This document shows, piece after piece, positions 30,784-41,459 of a stretch of DNA of 64,000 nt. Every line of letters begins with the position of its first letter. Positions within the stretch are counted from its first letter, which is position 1. The DNA is from Providencia rettgeri (GTDB taxonomy: Bacteria; Pseudomonadota; Gammaproteobacteria; Enterobacterales; Enterobacteriaceae). The notes beneath the pieces are model-generated. The model saw only the letters and a list, made by a program, of their open reading frames with translations. It made no database searches and was not told the DNA's origin. Made by a program: the position numbers and the translations under genes. The DNA is taken from the NCBI RefSeq assembly GCF_013702265.1, contig NZ_CP059348.1:3224001-3288000 (forward strand), read 5' to 3'.

Positions 30784-33700
30784 TGTGGCTCCTTAGATTG
30801 AGCATCATGAAATAGCGCATCAAACTCACTGATAAATTCAATTGTTGGTCGATAAAAGAAGATGCCATTTTGAGAATCTATGCGTTCAGTTCCCCGTAAA
30901 AAGAGATAATAAACGCCGCCAAAATGAGTTTCATAATCGTAATTTGGCATCCTCTGTTGTAAAAAACGGTGTAATGCCAGCGAATAAAGCTGATATTGCA
31001 GATCATATCGATGGTCAATCATCGCTTCAGCCATTGCCTCTTGAGTGTAATAAGAGGCATCTTCACCTAAATAGTTGGACTTATAATCCAACAAATAAAA
31101 CTTCCCTTTCCAGCAAAAAGTTAAGTCGATAAAACCTTTTAAAATACCTTGTACTTGCTCAAAGCTCAGAGGGGGGCAATGTTTTGATAGAGGGTCATAC
31201 TTGTGAGTAACACGATCAACCTCCTTTGCATTGAGCAAGCTATCAATTGGTAAATAAAACTGCATTTCATCCAGCCTATCTTGAGCTGGAATAGCCGACA
31301 AACAGAGCCCATCATCAGCTAACGGTATATTAAGAATGGCATTCAACCAGCCTTGTAACATAGAAACCCATTGAGTATCAAAACCTGCTACTTGTAATTT
31401 TTCTTCTAGCCATTCGGATGAAATGTCACCTGAAAAATCAATTTCTTCCATCAAACTATGTAAAAATGTGCCTGGCGCAGCACCTTTAGGGAATTGGTGC
31501 GGAGTCAGTGTATTTTCTTGTGTTTCTTGCACCTCAACATCATGACTGACTTCAATATCCATCTTAGGAGCTAATGAGTTAGCAAATTGCTCAGCAGATA
31601 AGGTTTGCTCTTCTTCTCCATGGGAGGTGCTATAACTCAGACCGGAATAGCTTGTTACACGCCAGCTATCATCAAAGTGCCGAGAAACCGCTCTTGCTGA
31701 TAATTCATCACTGGCCTCTTTAGCTAAATCCAGTTTTACCATTTCAGGGAGATCTATCGGTTGCACATCAATCACATCATTACTGAGCGCATCGAGCATA
31801 CTGCTAAGTAAAACACTGTCACCTTCTTCGCCTTTTTGCAGCAAATACCCCAGCGCGGATAGGTGCAAATCCGTATTACCTGCTTTTTTACGATTGCCCT
31901 TGATAAGCGGAGCCACTCCGACACTACAGTGATAAATAGCGCGAGTGAGTGCCACGTAAAGTAAGCGTAAATCCTCAGCTAAACGTTCTTCATCCGCTAG
32001 TTCGACATACTCTTGTGAGTCATCAAGGTCGAGCTTCGTAACGTAATCATCACGGTCATGAAACAGGCCTTTTGATTGAGGCAAAAAGTTACTCGCAAAC
32101 GGCAACCAGACAATTTTATATTCCAGCCCTTTAGACTTATGTATGGTGCTGATTTGCACCAAATGTCTATCACTTTCAAGGCGCATCTGTTGTGCATCTG
32201 ATTGATGGTCTGGGTGAGCAATCTGCTGCGCTAACCAACGGGTTAGTGTGTGCTCACCTTCAAGTTGGAGAGACGTCTCTTGCAGTAATTCACCAATATG
32301 CATGAGATCCATCAAACGACGCTCACCTTCAGAACCCGATAGCAAGGTTTCAGCGATATGTCGCTTGGACATAATCCCACGTAACATGGGTAAAACACCG
32401 CGTTTACGCCAAATTACAGCATAGTAAGCAAACTCATCAACTAAGTTTTCCCACGCTTTTTCATCGTAATTTAGGTTATCAATATCTTCCGCCGTTAAGC
32501 CTAATAACCCCGTCGCTAAGGCGCTTCGCAACACCCGTTCTTTTTCTGGTGTTAATACTGCCAATAATAGCCAGAGAACCTCTTTAGCTTCTTGGGTCGC
32601 AAACACGCTTTCTCGATTTGATTGGAATACCGATGGGATATTCAGTTGATTTAGCGCATCACGGATCAATATCGCCTCACGACGACTGCGCACTAATACG
32701 GTGATATCCGAAGCTTCTACAGGCGTTTGCTGCTGCTTATTTTCAAAGTAAGTGGTCCCTTTCAAACCACCAGCAAGATATTGCCCTATTTGTGCTGCAC
32801 ATTGCTGCGCAAGGGCTTGTTCATATTCAGAAACGGAAACAGCTTCAGCTTGCTGCTGCCAGAAAGTGAGCGCTTTCACTTCTTTCCCGTCATGGATCAG
32901 TTTTTTGTGGCGATTATGAGCCGCAAAATTAACGCTTTGAAATGGAATTTGTTCAAAAATAAATGGGGTTTCAGCATGGTGAAAGACCTGATTAACTGCC
33001 TCAACCATACTCTGGGATGAGCGATAGTTTGTCTCTAACGTATAGTGAGCACTAACTTGCGTTTTCGCCGCAATATACGTGAAGATATCTGCACCACGGA
33101 ATGCATAAATAGCTTGTTTCGGGTCTCCGATAAACAGCAATGCAGTGTCTTCAGTTTCCCGATAAATACGCTGAAAAATACGATATTGCTGCGGGTCAGT
33201 ATCTTGAAACTCATCAATCATCGCCACAGGGAAGCGCTTAGCAATCGCTTCGGCAAGTAATGCCCCACCGTCTTGATGCAGCGCTCTATCCAGTCGAGTT
33301 AGCAAATCATCAAACCCTAATTCACCACGCGTTTGCTTTTCATGAGCGATAGTTTGGCGTACTTCACTAATCGCCTGCGGGATAATTAAATCTTTAATCG
33401 TCAGCGCCTGGGCAAGCAATTCATCCACTAATCTGAAAACAGAATGGGAAGGCCCCGAACCGCTTTTGGATTTTTCATCTAATCGAGATTGCGCAAAACG
33501 CTCTAAAATATCTTTCGGCAGTTGATAATCATCGGTGCTTTTCTTCGCCCACTCGGTTATTTTTTCTAACCAAGTTGGTAAATAACGCGCGCTGTAGCTA
33601 CGTTTGTCTACATCAGACTCCGAGATTAGCTTTTCAAAATCAGCGACATTTTCGGCCCATACGTCTTTTACATTTTGAATTAAACCAATCAAACGTTGAT

Positions 33701-34391
33701 GGCGCTCTTCAAGGGTTTCAGGTAATTCCGGCTGATTGATAATGGCAGGAATATCCCCTTGCAAGAACGGCTTAATATCGTTCAATAGTGCTTCAGGTCC
33801 ATTCCACTCGGCATGAACCACTTTAGTCATAGAATAATCCAGAGGATAAAAATGACGACGCCAAAAATCCGCACAGGCTTGTTTCTGGATAGGAAATTCA
33901 TCTTGGATCATGGTTTGCTCAAACAAAATGCCTGATTCAAACGCATTGTGCGCTAACATTCGTTGGCAAAAACCATGAATGGTGTAAATAGCCGCTTCAT
34001 CCATTTGACGCTCAGCAGCTAATAGCCAATTCGCCGCAAAAGCGCGTTGTTCTTCACTCGGTAATTCTGTTAACAGTGTGAGATATTCTGGTTCCGATTC
34101 AAATCCCAAGCCATTTCGTAAACACGCCAAGCGCATCTTATGAATACGCTCACGAATACGCCCACGTAATTCATTGGTCGCTGCCTCAGTAAAGGTCACA
34201 ACTAGAATTTCTTCAACACTTAAAGGTCTAGGGAATGCATTTTCATCCCCTAAACCTAATAATAGGCGCAGATAGAGGATCCCTATCGTATAGGTTTTGC
34301 CTGTACCAGCCGATGCTTCAATTAGCCGCTGTCCACGTAATGGAAGTGTATAAGCATCTAACAATTGGGAACTCATCTGCACCTTATTCAC
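30780..34391 (-). CDS. recB: Exodeoxyribonuclease V beta subunit RecB
   Basis: 3'-5' helicase and nuclease subunit of RecBCD, which resects double-strand breaks and loads RecA after Chi. The protein is 1203 residues (1180 in E. coli). Walker A EASAGTGKT is at residues 25-33, VVTFTEAATNELRGR follows as motif Ia, and DEFQDTDPQQ as motif II. The C-terminal nuclease carries FIDLTF and LLDYKSNYLG near residues 1086-1107, the D-x(n)-D-x-K active site. It overlaps ptrA by 4 bp at its start and recD by 4 bp at its end. Confidence 0.97.
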   Translation of the reverse strand: MNKVQMSSQLLDAYTLPLRGQRLIEASAGTGKTYTIGILYLRLLLGLGDENAFPRPLSVEEILVVTFTEAATNELRGRIRERIHKMRLACLRNGLGFESEPEYLTLLTELPSEEQRAFAANWLLAAERQMDEAAIYTIHGFCQRMLAHNAFESGILFEQTMIQDEFPIQKQACADFWRRHFYPLDYSMTKVVHAEWNGPEALLNDIKPFLQGDIPAIINQPELPETLEERHQRLIGLIQNVKDVWAENVADFEKLISESDVDKRSYSARYLPTWLEKITEWAKKSTDDYQLPKDILERFAQSRLDEKSKSGSGPSHSVFRLVDELLAQALTIKDLIIPQAISEVRQTIAHEKQTRGELGFDDLLTRLDRALHQDGGALLAEAIAKRFPVAMIDEFQDTDPQQYRIFQRIYRETEDTALLFIGDPKQAIYAFRGADIFTYIAAKTQVSAHYTLETNYRSSQSMVEAVNQVFHHAETPFIFEQIPFQSVNFAAHNRHKKLIHDGKEVKALTFWQQQAEAVSVSEYEQALAQQCAAQIGQYLAGGLKGTTYFENKQQQTPVEASDITVLVRSRREAILIRDALNQLNIPSVFQSNRESVFATQEAKEVLWLLLAVLTPEKERVLRSALATGLLGLTAEDIDNLNYDEKAWENLVDEFAYYAVIWRKRGVLPMLRGIMSKRHIAETLLSGSEGERRLMDLMHIGELLQETSLQLEGEHTLTRWLAQQIAHPDHQSDAQQMRLESDRHLVQISTIHKSKGLEYKIVWLPFASNFLPQSKGLFHDRDDYVTKLDLDDSQEYVELADEERLAEDLRLLYVALTRAIYHCSVGVAPLIKGNRKKAGNTDLHLSALGYLLQKGEEGDSVLLSSMLDALSNDVIDVQPIDLPEMVKLDLAKEASDELSARAVSRHFDDSWRVTSYSGLSYSTSHGEEEQTLSAEQFANSLAPKMDIEVSHDVEVQETQENTLTPHQFPKGAAPGTFLHSLMEEIDFSGDISSEWLEEKLQVAGFDTQWVSMLQGWLNAILNIPLADDGLCLSAIPAQDRLDEMQFYLPIDSLLNAKEVDRVTHKYDPLSKHCPPLSFEQVQGILKGFIDLTFCWKGKFYLLDYKSNYLGEDASYYTQEAMAEAMIDHRYDLQYQLYSLALHRFLQQRMPNYDYETHFGGVYYLFLRGTERIDSQNGIFFYRPTIEFISEFDALFHDAQSKEPQ

Positions 34392-37282
34392 TCAACATTT
34401 TCCTTGATAGGTAACATCTTCTGAAGATCTGAAGCTTGTGGGTACAACACCCAGTTTTTCAGTTTTGCATACCCTGATTTTTCATCAACACCCTGACCAA
34501 TCACTTGAGATGCCATTGCTAAACCTTGGTGTTTTAAAACCGCATTTTCATAATACGCAATCACTTCAGCTTGAGTGGCAGTCTCTAGTCTCGCTAACAC
34601 TTTATCTCGAGAGTCAAAACTGAAAATATTACGAGAAAAATCGGAACCATAGCGCCCCACTTCTTCATAGAATGTTTGTGGCGGCTGTTTCATTTCCGTA
34701 ATAATCGATTGTTTATATTGCTCAAACTCAGCAGAAGGCAATTTTTTCAGCTTATCCAGAGTGACTTTATAGAAATCTTGATAGCGAGTATTGAGATAAT
34801 CTGGTGTTTTAGCATTGCTTTGCAGCAAGAAGCCAATACCCCACTGATCACCAAGCCCCACCTTGAAAGCAAATACGGCATAACCTAATTGCTCATTGGT
34901 TCGTAATTGGTCGTAAAACCACGGCTGAACAATTTTAGATAAAATACCAGACAGAACCGCACCATCGATACGGTCATAACCATCAGGAATAAATAACTCA
35001 GCCAATGCGTTATCACTGCTATTACCTTGCTTATGGAAATCTGCCAGATAGGTTTTATTCACCACAACGATGTCACCACTCCACCAATTTTTACCCTTGC
35101 TCTTTAACAGCTTACTGACGTCTTGGATAGTTTGAACACTTTGCTGCTGAGTAATATTACCCACAACTAATGCTTGTAAGGCGGCACCTTCAACGACGGA
35201 ATTACGGTAGTCAGTTATATCCTTCAAAGTGATAGTGTCTAAAGCGGCTAACCGTTGCTCCTGTTCAAAATAAGGAACACTGTTAAGGCGCTGCAATGGC
35301 TGCATGGCTAGCTCGTATGCTTTCGCATTGTTTGCCACTTCGATTTGTTCTTTGTACCAAGATTTAGCCTGAACCAGCTCTCTTTCTGTTGGCTCAAAAC
35401 TTAAATATTCCTTGGTCATGGATAAAAACAGCTCCGATAAATGCTGAGTATAACCGCTCGCATTTAATTGTAACCCAACCCCTTGAGAGACGGAGACGGA
35501 CATCCCTGCCACGGAAGCTTGATACTGTAATTCATCCATTTTTAACGATGAAATATATTGCAATAAAGAACCAGTGACTTGTGATTTTGCTGTTTTGTCT
35601 TGATCGTTATAGCGCAGGTCTAACGTAATACTTGCCTTCGGCTCATCAGCAAAATACTGACTTGGCATATACAGCACACGTGTATTCCCTTCCTGATAAA
35701 CCATTTCAGGATGTTTATACGCTTTATCCGTTTTAATCAGGGATAAGTTATCGGGAATATAAGGGTTTAATTTTGGTAATTTAAAAGTCATTTTTGACTC
35801 TAAACCAGCCCATTCCGTGAACTGTTTTTCACTGATTTTATCGACTTGGTAAGGCGCATCGACAAAGTAAGCTTTTTTATTACTCGGTTCGTTCGGGCTA
35901 ATAAACCAAATACGTGCATTTTTCGCTGTCAGTTCAGAAAGTCTCTGTTTTATCGCTGCAGGATTATATTTATCTGCAACATAATCAGAATCTAGAACGT
36001 GATTAACAGGCATAGTGATCATTTGGTCAGAAAGCCATTCGATATAGTTCATGTCTCTAACAATGGAACCATAACGAAATGATAGATTGAGCACTTTGGC
36101 TATTTCATCAAAATAATCTTGGTTAACGCCTTGTTTTTTAATCAAATCAATATAAGCAAAAATAGCTGCGATAACTTGATCACGCTCTGCTAACCCTTTG
36201 TCCGTTAACGTGACATAGATAGAAAATGAGCCATAGTTACGATCAGCATTTGGTGACGCAGATGCGCTGATACCTTCTGCTAATCCTTGAGAAATAAGCC
36301 AATCAGATAACGTTCCCGGACTACGATTTCCAATTAAGTAGCCGATGTATTCATCACTCTTGCTACGAAAATCGACCATATTGTTTTTGATGCTAAATTC
36401 GATTTGCAATGCTTTTTGTGGCTGAGAGGGAACATAGTGGATCACAATCCCCTTTTCTTTATCCGTCACTGCGGGGATCGTAACCGCTGGTACTGACGCA
36501 TTAAAATTAGGAATACGTCCAAAGGTTTCATTGGCAATTTTCGCTAATTGTTCAATAGATTGGTCACCATACAATACGCCATTCATTAAGTTTGCAGAGT
36601 AATAACGTTTATAGAAACTCACTAACTCATCTTGGAGCTTGCTATTGGGTTTGTCCTTCAACGTTTCCAGATTTCCACCTGCAAAGCGAGAGTTTGGATG
36701 GGCAGAGTTTAGCGTTTCAGAACGAATTTGCCAAATACGCATACCATCACGAGCACGAGCCATGGTGAGTTCAGCGTTGACAGCATTACGTTCTTTGTCT
36801 GCATTCACAGGGTCAAGTAACGGCTCAGCGAGCGCATCCGCTAGTCTATCAGTAGCAGCCTCAAGAGCTCCATTTTCAACTTCAAAATAGTAGGCGGTGC
36901 GATGTGGTGCCGTACTGGCGTTATGGCTTCCGCCGTGTTTTTGTAAAAACTCAGAGAAGCTACTTGGCTCAGGGTATTTTTTAGAACCCATTAACACCAT
37001 GTGCTCTAAGTAATGAGCAAGCCCTAACTGACTATTCGGGTTTTCAATACTCCCTACGGGTAATGCAACTGCCGCTAACGACTTAGTTGCTTTAGGGTCT
37101 GAAACCAGTAAAACAGTCATATCGTTATTAAGTTTGATTGCTTTATATTCTCGCGGGTCACTGACGCTTTTATTGATAGTCTCTGGTAAAACTTGCCAAA
37201 GTGGCTGCGCAGCAATAGCACTACCTATAAATAGTAGTGATAACAAGAATAAATGAGCGATATGTTTCGATAATCGTAACAT
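34388..37282 (-). CDS. ptrA: Protease III (pitrilysin)
   Basis: Periplasmic zinc metalloprotease of the M16 (insulinase) family that degrades small peptides. The protein is 964 residues (962 in E. coli). A signal peptide spans about residues 1-25 (hydrophobic LFLLSLLFIGSAIA). The inverted zinc motif HYLEH is at residues 90-94, and the third ligand is in the NAVNAELTMARARDG segment. GGGAG precedes the start. It lies inside the recC-recB-recD cluster, 16 bp after recC and overlapping recB; the same placement in E. coli has no known functional reason. Confidence 0.97.
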   Translation of the reverse strand: MLRLSKHIAHLFLLSLLFIGSAIAAQPLWQVLPETINKSVSDPREYKAIKLNNDMTVLLVSDPKATKSLAAVALPVGSIENPNSQLGLAHYLEHMVLMGSKKYPEPSSFSEFLQKHGGSHNASTAPHRTAYYFEVENGALEAATDRLADALAEPLLDPVNADKERNAVNAELTMARARDGMRIWQIRSETLNSAHPNSRFAGGNLETLKDKPNSKLQDELVSFYKRYYSANLMNGVLYGDQSIEQLAKIANETFGRIPNFNASVPAVTIPAVTDKEKGIVIHYVPSQPQKALQIEFSIKNNMVDFRSKSDEYIGYLIGNRSPGTLSDWLISQGLAEGISASASPNADRNYGSFSIYVTLTDKGLAERDQVIAAIFAYIDLIKKQGVNQDYFDEIAKVLNLSFRYGSIVRDMNYIEWLSDQMITMPVNHVLDSDYVADKYNPAAIKQRLSELTAKNARIWFISPNEPSNKKAYFVDAPYQVDKISEKQFTEWAGLESKMTFKLPKLNPYIPDNLSLIKTDKAYKHPEMVYQEGNTRVLYMPSQYFADEPKASITLDLRYNDQDKTAKSQVTGSLLQYISSLKMDELQYQASVAGMSVSVSQGVGLQLNASGYTQHLSELFLSMTKEYLSFEPTERELVQAKSWYKEQIEVANNAKAYELAMQPLQRLNSVPYFEQEQRLAALDTITLKDITDYRNSVVEGAALQALVVGNITQQQSVQTIQDVSKLLKSKGKNWWSGDIVVVNKTYLADFHKQGNSSDNALAELFIPDGYDRIDGAVLSGILSKIVQPWFYDQLRTNEQLGYAVFAFKVGLGDQWGIGFLLQSNAKTPDYLNTRYQDFYKVTLDKLKKLPSAEFEQYKQSIITEMKQPPQTFYEEVGRYGSDFSRNIFSFDSRDKVLARLETATQAEVIAYYENAVLKHQGLAMASQVIGQGVDEKSGYAKLKNWVLYPQASDLQKMLPIKENVE

Positions 37283-37298
37283 TCTTAGATGCTCTCCC

Positions 37299-40200
37299 TT
37301 ATTTTAAGTACTCTGCCATCGGCAGTAAGAAGCGCCGAGTATTACTCAGCAGCGATTCAATCAATGAACTATTTATGCTTCTGCAAGCTCTCAATACATA
37401 ATCATCTTCCATTTCACCCACTTTCATTTGGCTTCCTTGTAGGCTTTGCAGTAGCGCCGATAACGCCTTTTGCTGCACATCTTCCGACGTAAAGTCATAT
37501 TCCTTTGTTTTTTTATCAAAACACGCCGAAATCCAATTCCAACCACTCTGGTTTAGCAGAATTAGTGGCGTATTCATTCCTTCACAATATCCTTCAATAA
37601 GCGTATTCAAGTGTACTTTTGCACGCTCAGAGGATATGGCAGAGAAATGCCAAATACTGTTTTCTCGCCCTAATGCGATGCTTTCACCTTCACGAATAAA
37701 AGCATTAAAAAACAAATGTTCTATCCATAATTGCACACCATCATTGGCGGTAAGATAAGCAGGCCGATAACGCAATATTCCTGACTCGTGAACATTTCGC
37801 AATAAGCCTGTAATTTTGACCTCATGTATTTCACACTCAATCGGATAATCAACACGCGGGTCCCCATACTCTTTCACTTTTTCAGCTAATGGAGCAATAT
37901 CATTCAATTGCTTCTCCCAAAATAGCTGGCCAAATTGTTTGGCGGGTAATTGCCCTGAGGCTTTTAATGCATGATAAAGGGGATTTGGATCTTCATCTTT
38001 GACTAATAAATCTAATACTTGGTCATTGATTTTATAGCGTTGCAATCCCCCCAATACAAATGGCTCTTCCTCTGGAAGTTCAGTCTCTTCAATTGAAAAA
38101 TGCACTTTTAAGCGTTGTTGAAAAAAGCCACGTATAGGGTGTCGATAAAAACGTAAAATCTGTTCTAACGATAACTCTGTAATAGGTTCTCGTTGTTCTA
38201 ATACTGACGTAAACGACTTAGCCGCTTGCTCTGCGCTTTTTGCGGCTGGCAGCCACTCTTGTGCGAAGCTTTGATAAAGCGTGTTAGGGATAAAGTTTTC
38301 TTTCGCAAATGGCACTCGATTATGCTCAGTGACTAAATACTGTTTTAGCCGCAGTGAACTTTCATCGATATTCAATGATTGATCGCCCTGTAAGCAGAAA
38401 CTCTGACAGATATACTCCAATAATTCAGTGACTAGCACCGATGGATTGCACTCTTGGTTATCTCGAATTGAACGTCCAATGTAGCTAATATAGAGTCGCT
38501 TCGTCGCTGAATTTAATGCTTCTAAGAATAGATATCGGTCATCATCACGGCGCTTTCTATCCCCTCGCTGGACTTTTTCTGCCATTAAATCAAACCCGAG
38601 GGGCGGTACATTACGTGGATATGCACCATCGTTCATACCCAGTAAACAAACTACTTTAAACGGTACAGAACGCATTGGCATTAGCGTGCAGAAATTCACT
38701 GCGCCAGCAAGAAAACGCTGGCTGATTTTTTCGTCGTCAAAGCAAACCGATAGCTCGTCACGAATTAAACGTAATGGGATGGCTTCTTGGTAATTGGCAG
38801 TCAGGGCATTTTCAATAATTTTATGCCATTGTGTCGTGAGTAAGGTTAAGACGATTTCAGTTTCACTATCGACTTTGAAACAGCTATCAATTAATTGCTG
38901 GCAGATCTCCTTCCACTCATCGAGTGTACGTTCTTGCTCTAAGCGTGTTCGCCATTCTCTAAGTGTATCGATGAGTAATGCTAATTTGCCTGCCAATTGA
39001 GCTGCGAGCCCACTGCATTCATCATACGGAAGCACGCCATTCCAAGGGCCATTACGGCTATCCATCGCATAGCCAAGTAACATTCGGCTTAAACCAAACT
39101 GCCACGTATTTTGCCCAATAACGGGTAAAGATAGTGATCGTACGTTATCGTCATCAAGCCCCCAACGAATACCGGATTCATTGACCCAGCGCCTTAATAA
39201 ACTCAGTTCACTTTCATCAATATCAAAACGCGCGGCAAACGCTGAAACTTCTAATAACGCCAGTACTTGCTCCGTTGAAAAGCGGCTTTGAGGCAAATCC
39301 AATAACATAATAAAAGCTTGTAAGATTGGATGGGCTTGTAGTGCCTTTCTATCTGAAATAGAGAATGGAATATAGTGTGATGAGCTAGTGTTACCAAACA
39401 CCGCCTGAATATAAGGCGCATAACTGTCGATGTCTGCGACCATGACAATCACATCACGGGGAGTTAATGTGGGATCTTCTTCAAATAGAGCCAATAAGCG
39501 ATCCTGCAAAACTTCAACTTCACGCTGAGCACTATGGCATGAATGAAATGTCACGGATTGATCGCTTGGATGGAGTGAGCGCTTCTGTGAGCTACTTTCG
39601 TACTCATCTAATGTTACGCCTAGCTGTGCGTGATTTTCAAGATCGAGAATATCTTGCTGTAAATTTTCGAGAAGGTTACTTCGCCCATTATCAACAAAGG
39701 CAGACACTTCATTGGCGGTTTCAATTTGAGAAATAAAATATAAGTTATCCCGACCAAGCTTGCCCCACGAGGCTAACAGTGGGTTTGCTAAATTTTGTTC
39801 ACCTTCTGCGTTAAATAAGTTGGCTGCGTGCTCATCAATTTTAAAGCGGGAAATTTCGTGCTTATCCAAATAGTGGCGCAATTTTCGTTGTTGTAATCGC
39901 GCTAAAAAGGCACTGCTTTGAATGTCTCCCCAGTAATAGCGGCACGGGTTGGTAAACATTAAGTGAATATCTGAGTGTTCGGCAATTGCATTAAGCGCTT
40001 GTAAATACACCGGTGGCAAGGAGGAAATACCGCAAATAAATAGGCGCGATGGCAAATTTTTAGCTAACTCTGGCGATGCTTTAAGCTTATCGATAAAACT
40101 CTGATATAGGTTTGCTCGATGCCAAGGCGATTGACCCAGCTGCTCTGTATATTCCACCAAACATAGCCATAATCTTTTTTGCCACAATTGATTTTCACTG

Positions 40201-40673
40201 AGCCCATCAATCAACTCATTACGTTGCCACAGAGCAATCCACTCCGGTCGGTAAACCAAATATTGGTCAAATAAATCGGCAATACGCCCTGATAATTGGT
40301 GCAATTTACGCTTGTCTGAATCGTCTTGCAGATAGTGACGTAGAGGCTCAAACTCAGCTTCATTAATGACATTGGGTAAAATTGTCATTAACTTCCATGT
40401 CATCGCTTGTTTAGTGTAAGCGCTCTCTTTAGGAATATCTGGAAGTACTCGACGGAACATATCCCAGATAAACGTAGCAGGTAATGGGTAGTTAATATTG
40501 GCGGCTATTCCAAAGCGTTTAGCAAGCTCTATCTGTAGCCATTGAGACATACCGGGGCTTTGTACTAATACAATTTCTTGCTCAAAAGGATGAGATAGCG
40601 GGTCATTCTCCATTAAGTGTGCAATTAGCTCTTTGAGTAGATCTAATTGGTTAGAATGATAAACCTGAAACAT
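37299..40673 (-). CDS. recC: Exodeoxyribonuclease V gamma subunit RecC
   Basis: Chi-recognition and DNA-splitting subunit of RecBCD, an inactivated helicase/nuclease fold. The ATG at 40671-40673 starts MFQVYHSNQLDLL, matching E. coli MLRVYHSNRLDVL; it gives 1124 residues (1122 in E. coli), and the six extra codons upstream lack support. Conserved blocks include GMSQWLQIELAKRFGIAANI, the FTNPCRYYWGDI segment and RDVIVMVADIDSYAP. The ppdC-like gene upstream overlaps its start by 23 bp, so recC is read as part of the pseudopilin transcript. Confidence 0.96.
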   Translation of the reverse strand: MFQVYHSNQLDLLKELIAHLMENDPLSHPFEQEIVLVQSPGMSQWLQIELAKRFGIAANINYPLPATFIWDMFRRVLPDIPKESAYTKQAMTWKLMTILPNVINEAEFEPLRHYLQDDSDKRKLHQLSGRIADLFDQYLVYRPEWIALWQRNELIDGLSENQLWQKRLWLCLVEYTEQLGQSPWHRANLYQSFIDKLKASPELAKNLPSRLFICGISSLPPVYLQALNAIAEHSDIHLMFTNPCRYYWGDIQSSAFLARLQQRKLRHYLDKHEISRFKIDEHAANLFNAEGEQNLANPLLASWGKLGRDNLYFISQIETANEVSAFVDNGRSNLLENLQQDILDLENHAQLGVTLDEYESSSQKRSLHPSDQSVTFHSCHSAQREVEVLQDRLLALFEEDPTLTPRDVIVMVADIDSYAPYIQAVFGNTSSSHYIPFSISDRKALQAHPILQAFIMLLDLPQSRFSTEQVLALLEVSAFAARFDIDESELSLLRRWVNESGIRWGLDDDNVRSLSLPVIGQNTWQFGLSRMLLGYAMDSRNGPWNGVLPYDECSGLAAQLAGKLALLIDTLREWRTRLEQERTLDEWKEICQQLIDSCFKVDSETEIVLTLLTTQWHKIIENALTANYQEAIPLRLIRDELSVCFDDEKISQRFLAGAVNFCTLMPMRSVPFKVVCLLGMNDGAYPRNVPPLGFDLMAEKVQRGDRKRRDDDRYLFLEALNSATKRLYISYIGRSIRDNQECNPSVLVTELLEYICQSFCLQGDQSLNIDESSLRLKQYLVTEHNRVPFAKENFIPNTLYQSFAQEWLPAAKSAEQAAKSFTSVLEQREPITELSLEQILRFYRHPIRGFFQQRLKVHFSIEETELPEEEPFVLGGLQRYKINDQVLDLLVKDEDPNPLYHALKASGQLPAKQFGQLFWEKQLNDIAPLAEKVKEYGDPRVDYPIECEIHEVKITGLLRNVHESGILRYRPAYLTANDGVQLWIEHLFFNAFIREGESIALGRENSIWHFSAISSERAKVHLNTLIEGYCEGMNTPLILLNQSGWNWISACFDKKTKEYDFTSEDVQQKALSALLQSLQGSQMKVGEMEDDYVLRACRSINSSLIESLLSNTRRFLLPMAEYLK

Positions 40674-41025
40674 GACTCTCTCCTTTTGCACACATCCAGC
40701 GACTTATCGAATACAGTTTCCCGCCCACTAACAAGGACACCTTAGATTCACTACAGTTCCCAAGGATTGTAGAATGCACGATTTTTATCTGTTCTCTCTG
40801 GGGCTGATCCCCTATTTCCAATGGAACTTTATCATTAGAAGAGCGTTTACCTTCTAAAGTACCATGTAGAGACCGAACTGCCTGTGAACCTTGGTATATT
40901 TGATTAAAATTCAAAGCGATATATTGGCTGTAGTTTAGCAGAGCTATCAGCAAGATAGCAAAAACAACCACCGCAATCATCGACTCTACCAGCGCAAATC
41001 CTTGCTGTGAATTCTTCATTGGCAA
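40651..41025 (-). CDS. ppdC: Prepilin-like protein PpdC
   Basis: Minor pseudopilin-like protein, 124 residues (107 in E. coli). A short basic leader ends in G|FALVE, a class III signal with Glu at +5 for prepilin peptidase cleavage, followed by a hydrophobic helix (about residues 10-30). The C-terminal part is small with a Cys pair (CSES, MCAKG). It is the fourth and last gene of ppdA-ppdB-ygdB-ppdC, overlapping ygdB by 10 bp and recC by 23 bp. Export of such proteins depends on PilD/GspO-type peptidases, none of which is in the window. Confidence 0.9.
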   Translation of the reverse strand: MPMKNSQQGFALVESMIAVVVFAILLIALLNYSQYIALNFNQIYQGSQAVRSLHGTLEGKRSSNDKVPLEIGDQPQREQIKIVHSTILGNCSESKVSLLVGGKLYSISRWMCAKGESHVSGLSF

Positions 41026-41459
41026 AATCCTTTAATCGCCACAGGACAATAATCAATCCAGCCATTTTCTCGCGCTTGTAAGCGCCCTTCATTCCATATC
41101 GGCACAACCCATCGATATACCGTTAGCGATTGGTTTTTCGATAATTCACCTTTACCCGATAAAATGAATTGGTTATTTTTATAATGCTTAAGGCAACTCA
41201 CCCACCCGTGATTTGTTTCTCGTTGACATACCCAAGGGCTCGCTTTTTCTGCCTTTAATTTCCAATGTTGAGCGAGCCCCCATGAGAATGCTGATTCTGC
41301 CAAATTGAATGATTGATAGTATTTTTCTTCGCGGCTTAATTCATGGCTAGCCCGCGCTTGGTAATAATTTAGTGCTTTCAGCAAGATAAGCCCGACACTC
41401 ATTAGCACCATCACCATGACTAAGGCAATATTGCCTCGCTGCGCATTTGTTTCCCTCAT
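41016..41459 (-). CDS. ygdB: Pseudopilin-like protein YgdB
   Basis: A 147-residue protein with an N-terminal hydrophobic segment (about residues 10-28) preceded by QRGN. It lacks the +5 Glu of the usual prepilin motif, like GspK/PilX-type tip pseudopilins. Single Trp and Cys residues recur in the middle (WSWGLAQHW-type segment, CQRETNHGWVSC). It overlaps ppdB by 4 bp (ATGA) and ppdC by 10 bp. It corresponds by position to E. coli YgdB; sequence similarity is weak, as is common for these genes. Confidence 0.85.
   Translation of the reverse strand: MRETNAQRGNIALVMVMVLMSVGLILLKALNYYQARASHELSREEKYYQSFNLAESAFSWGLAQHWKLKAEKASPWVCQRETNHGWVSCLKHYKNNQFILSGKGELSKNQSLTVYRWVVPIWNEGRLQARENGWIDYCPVAIKGFCQ

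Noticed and set aside
36639-36890. Open frames opposite ptrA, recB and other long genes
   Set aside because: Antisense shadows of conserved genes with low-complexity translations. None has a separate ribosome binding site or recognisable domain.
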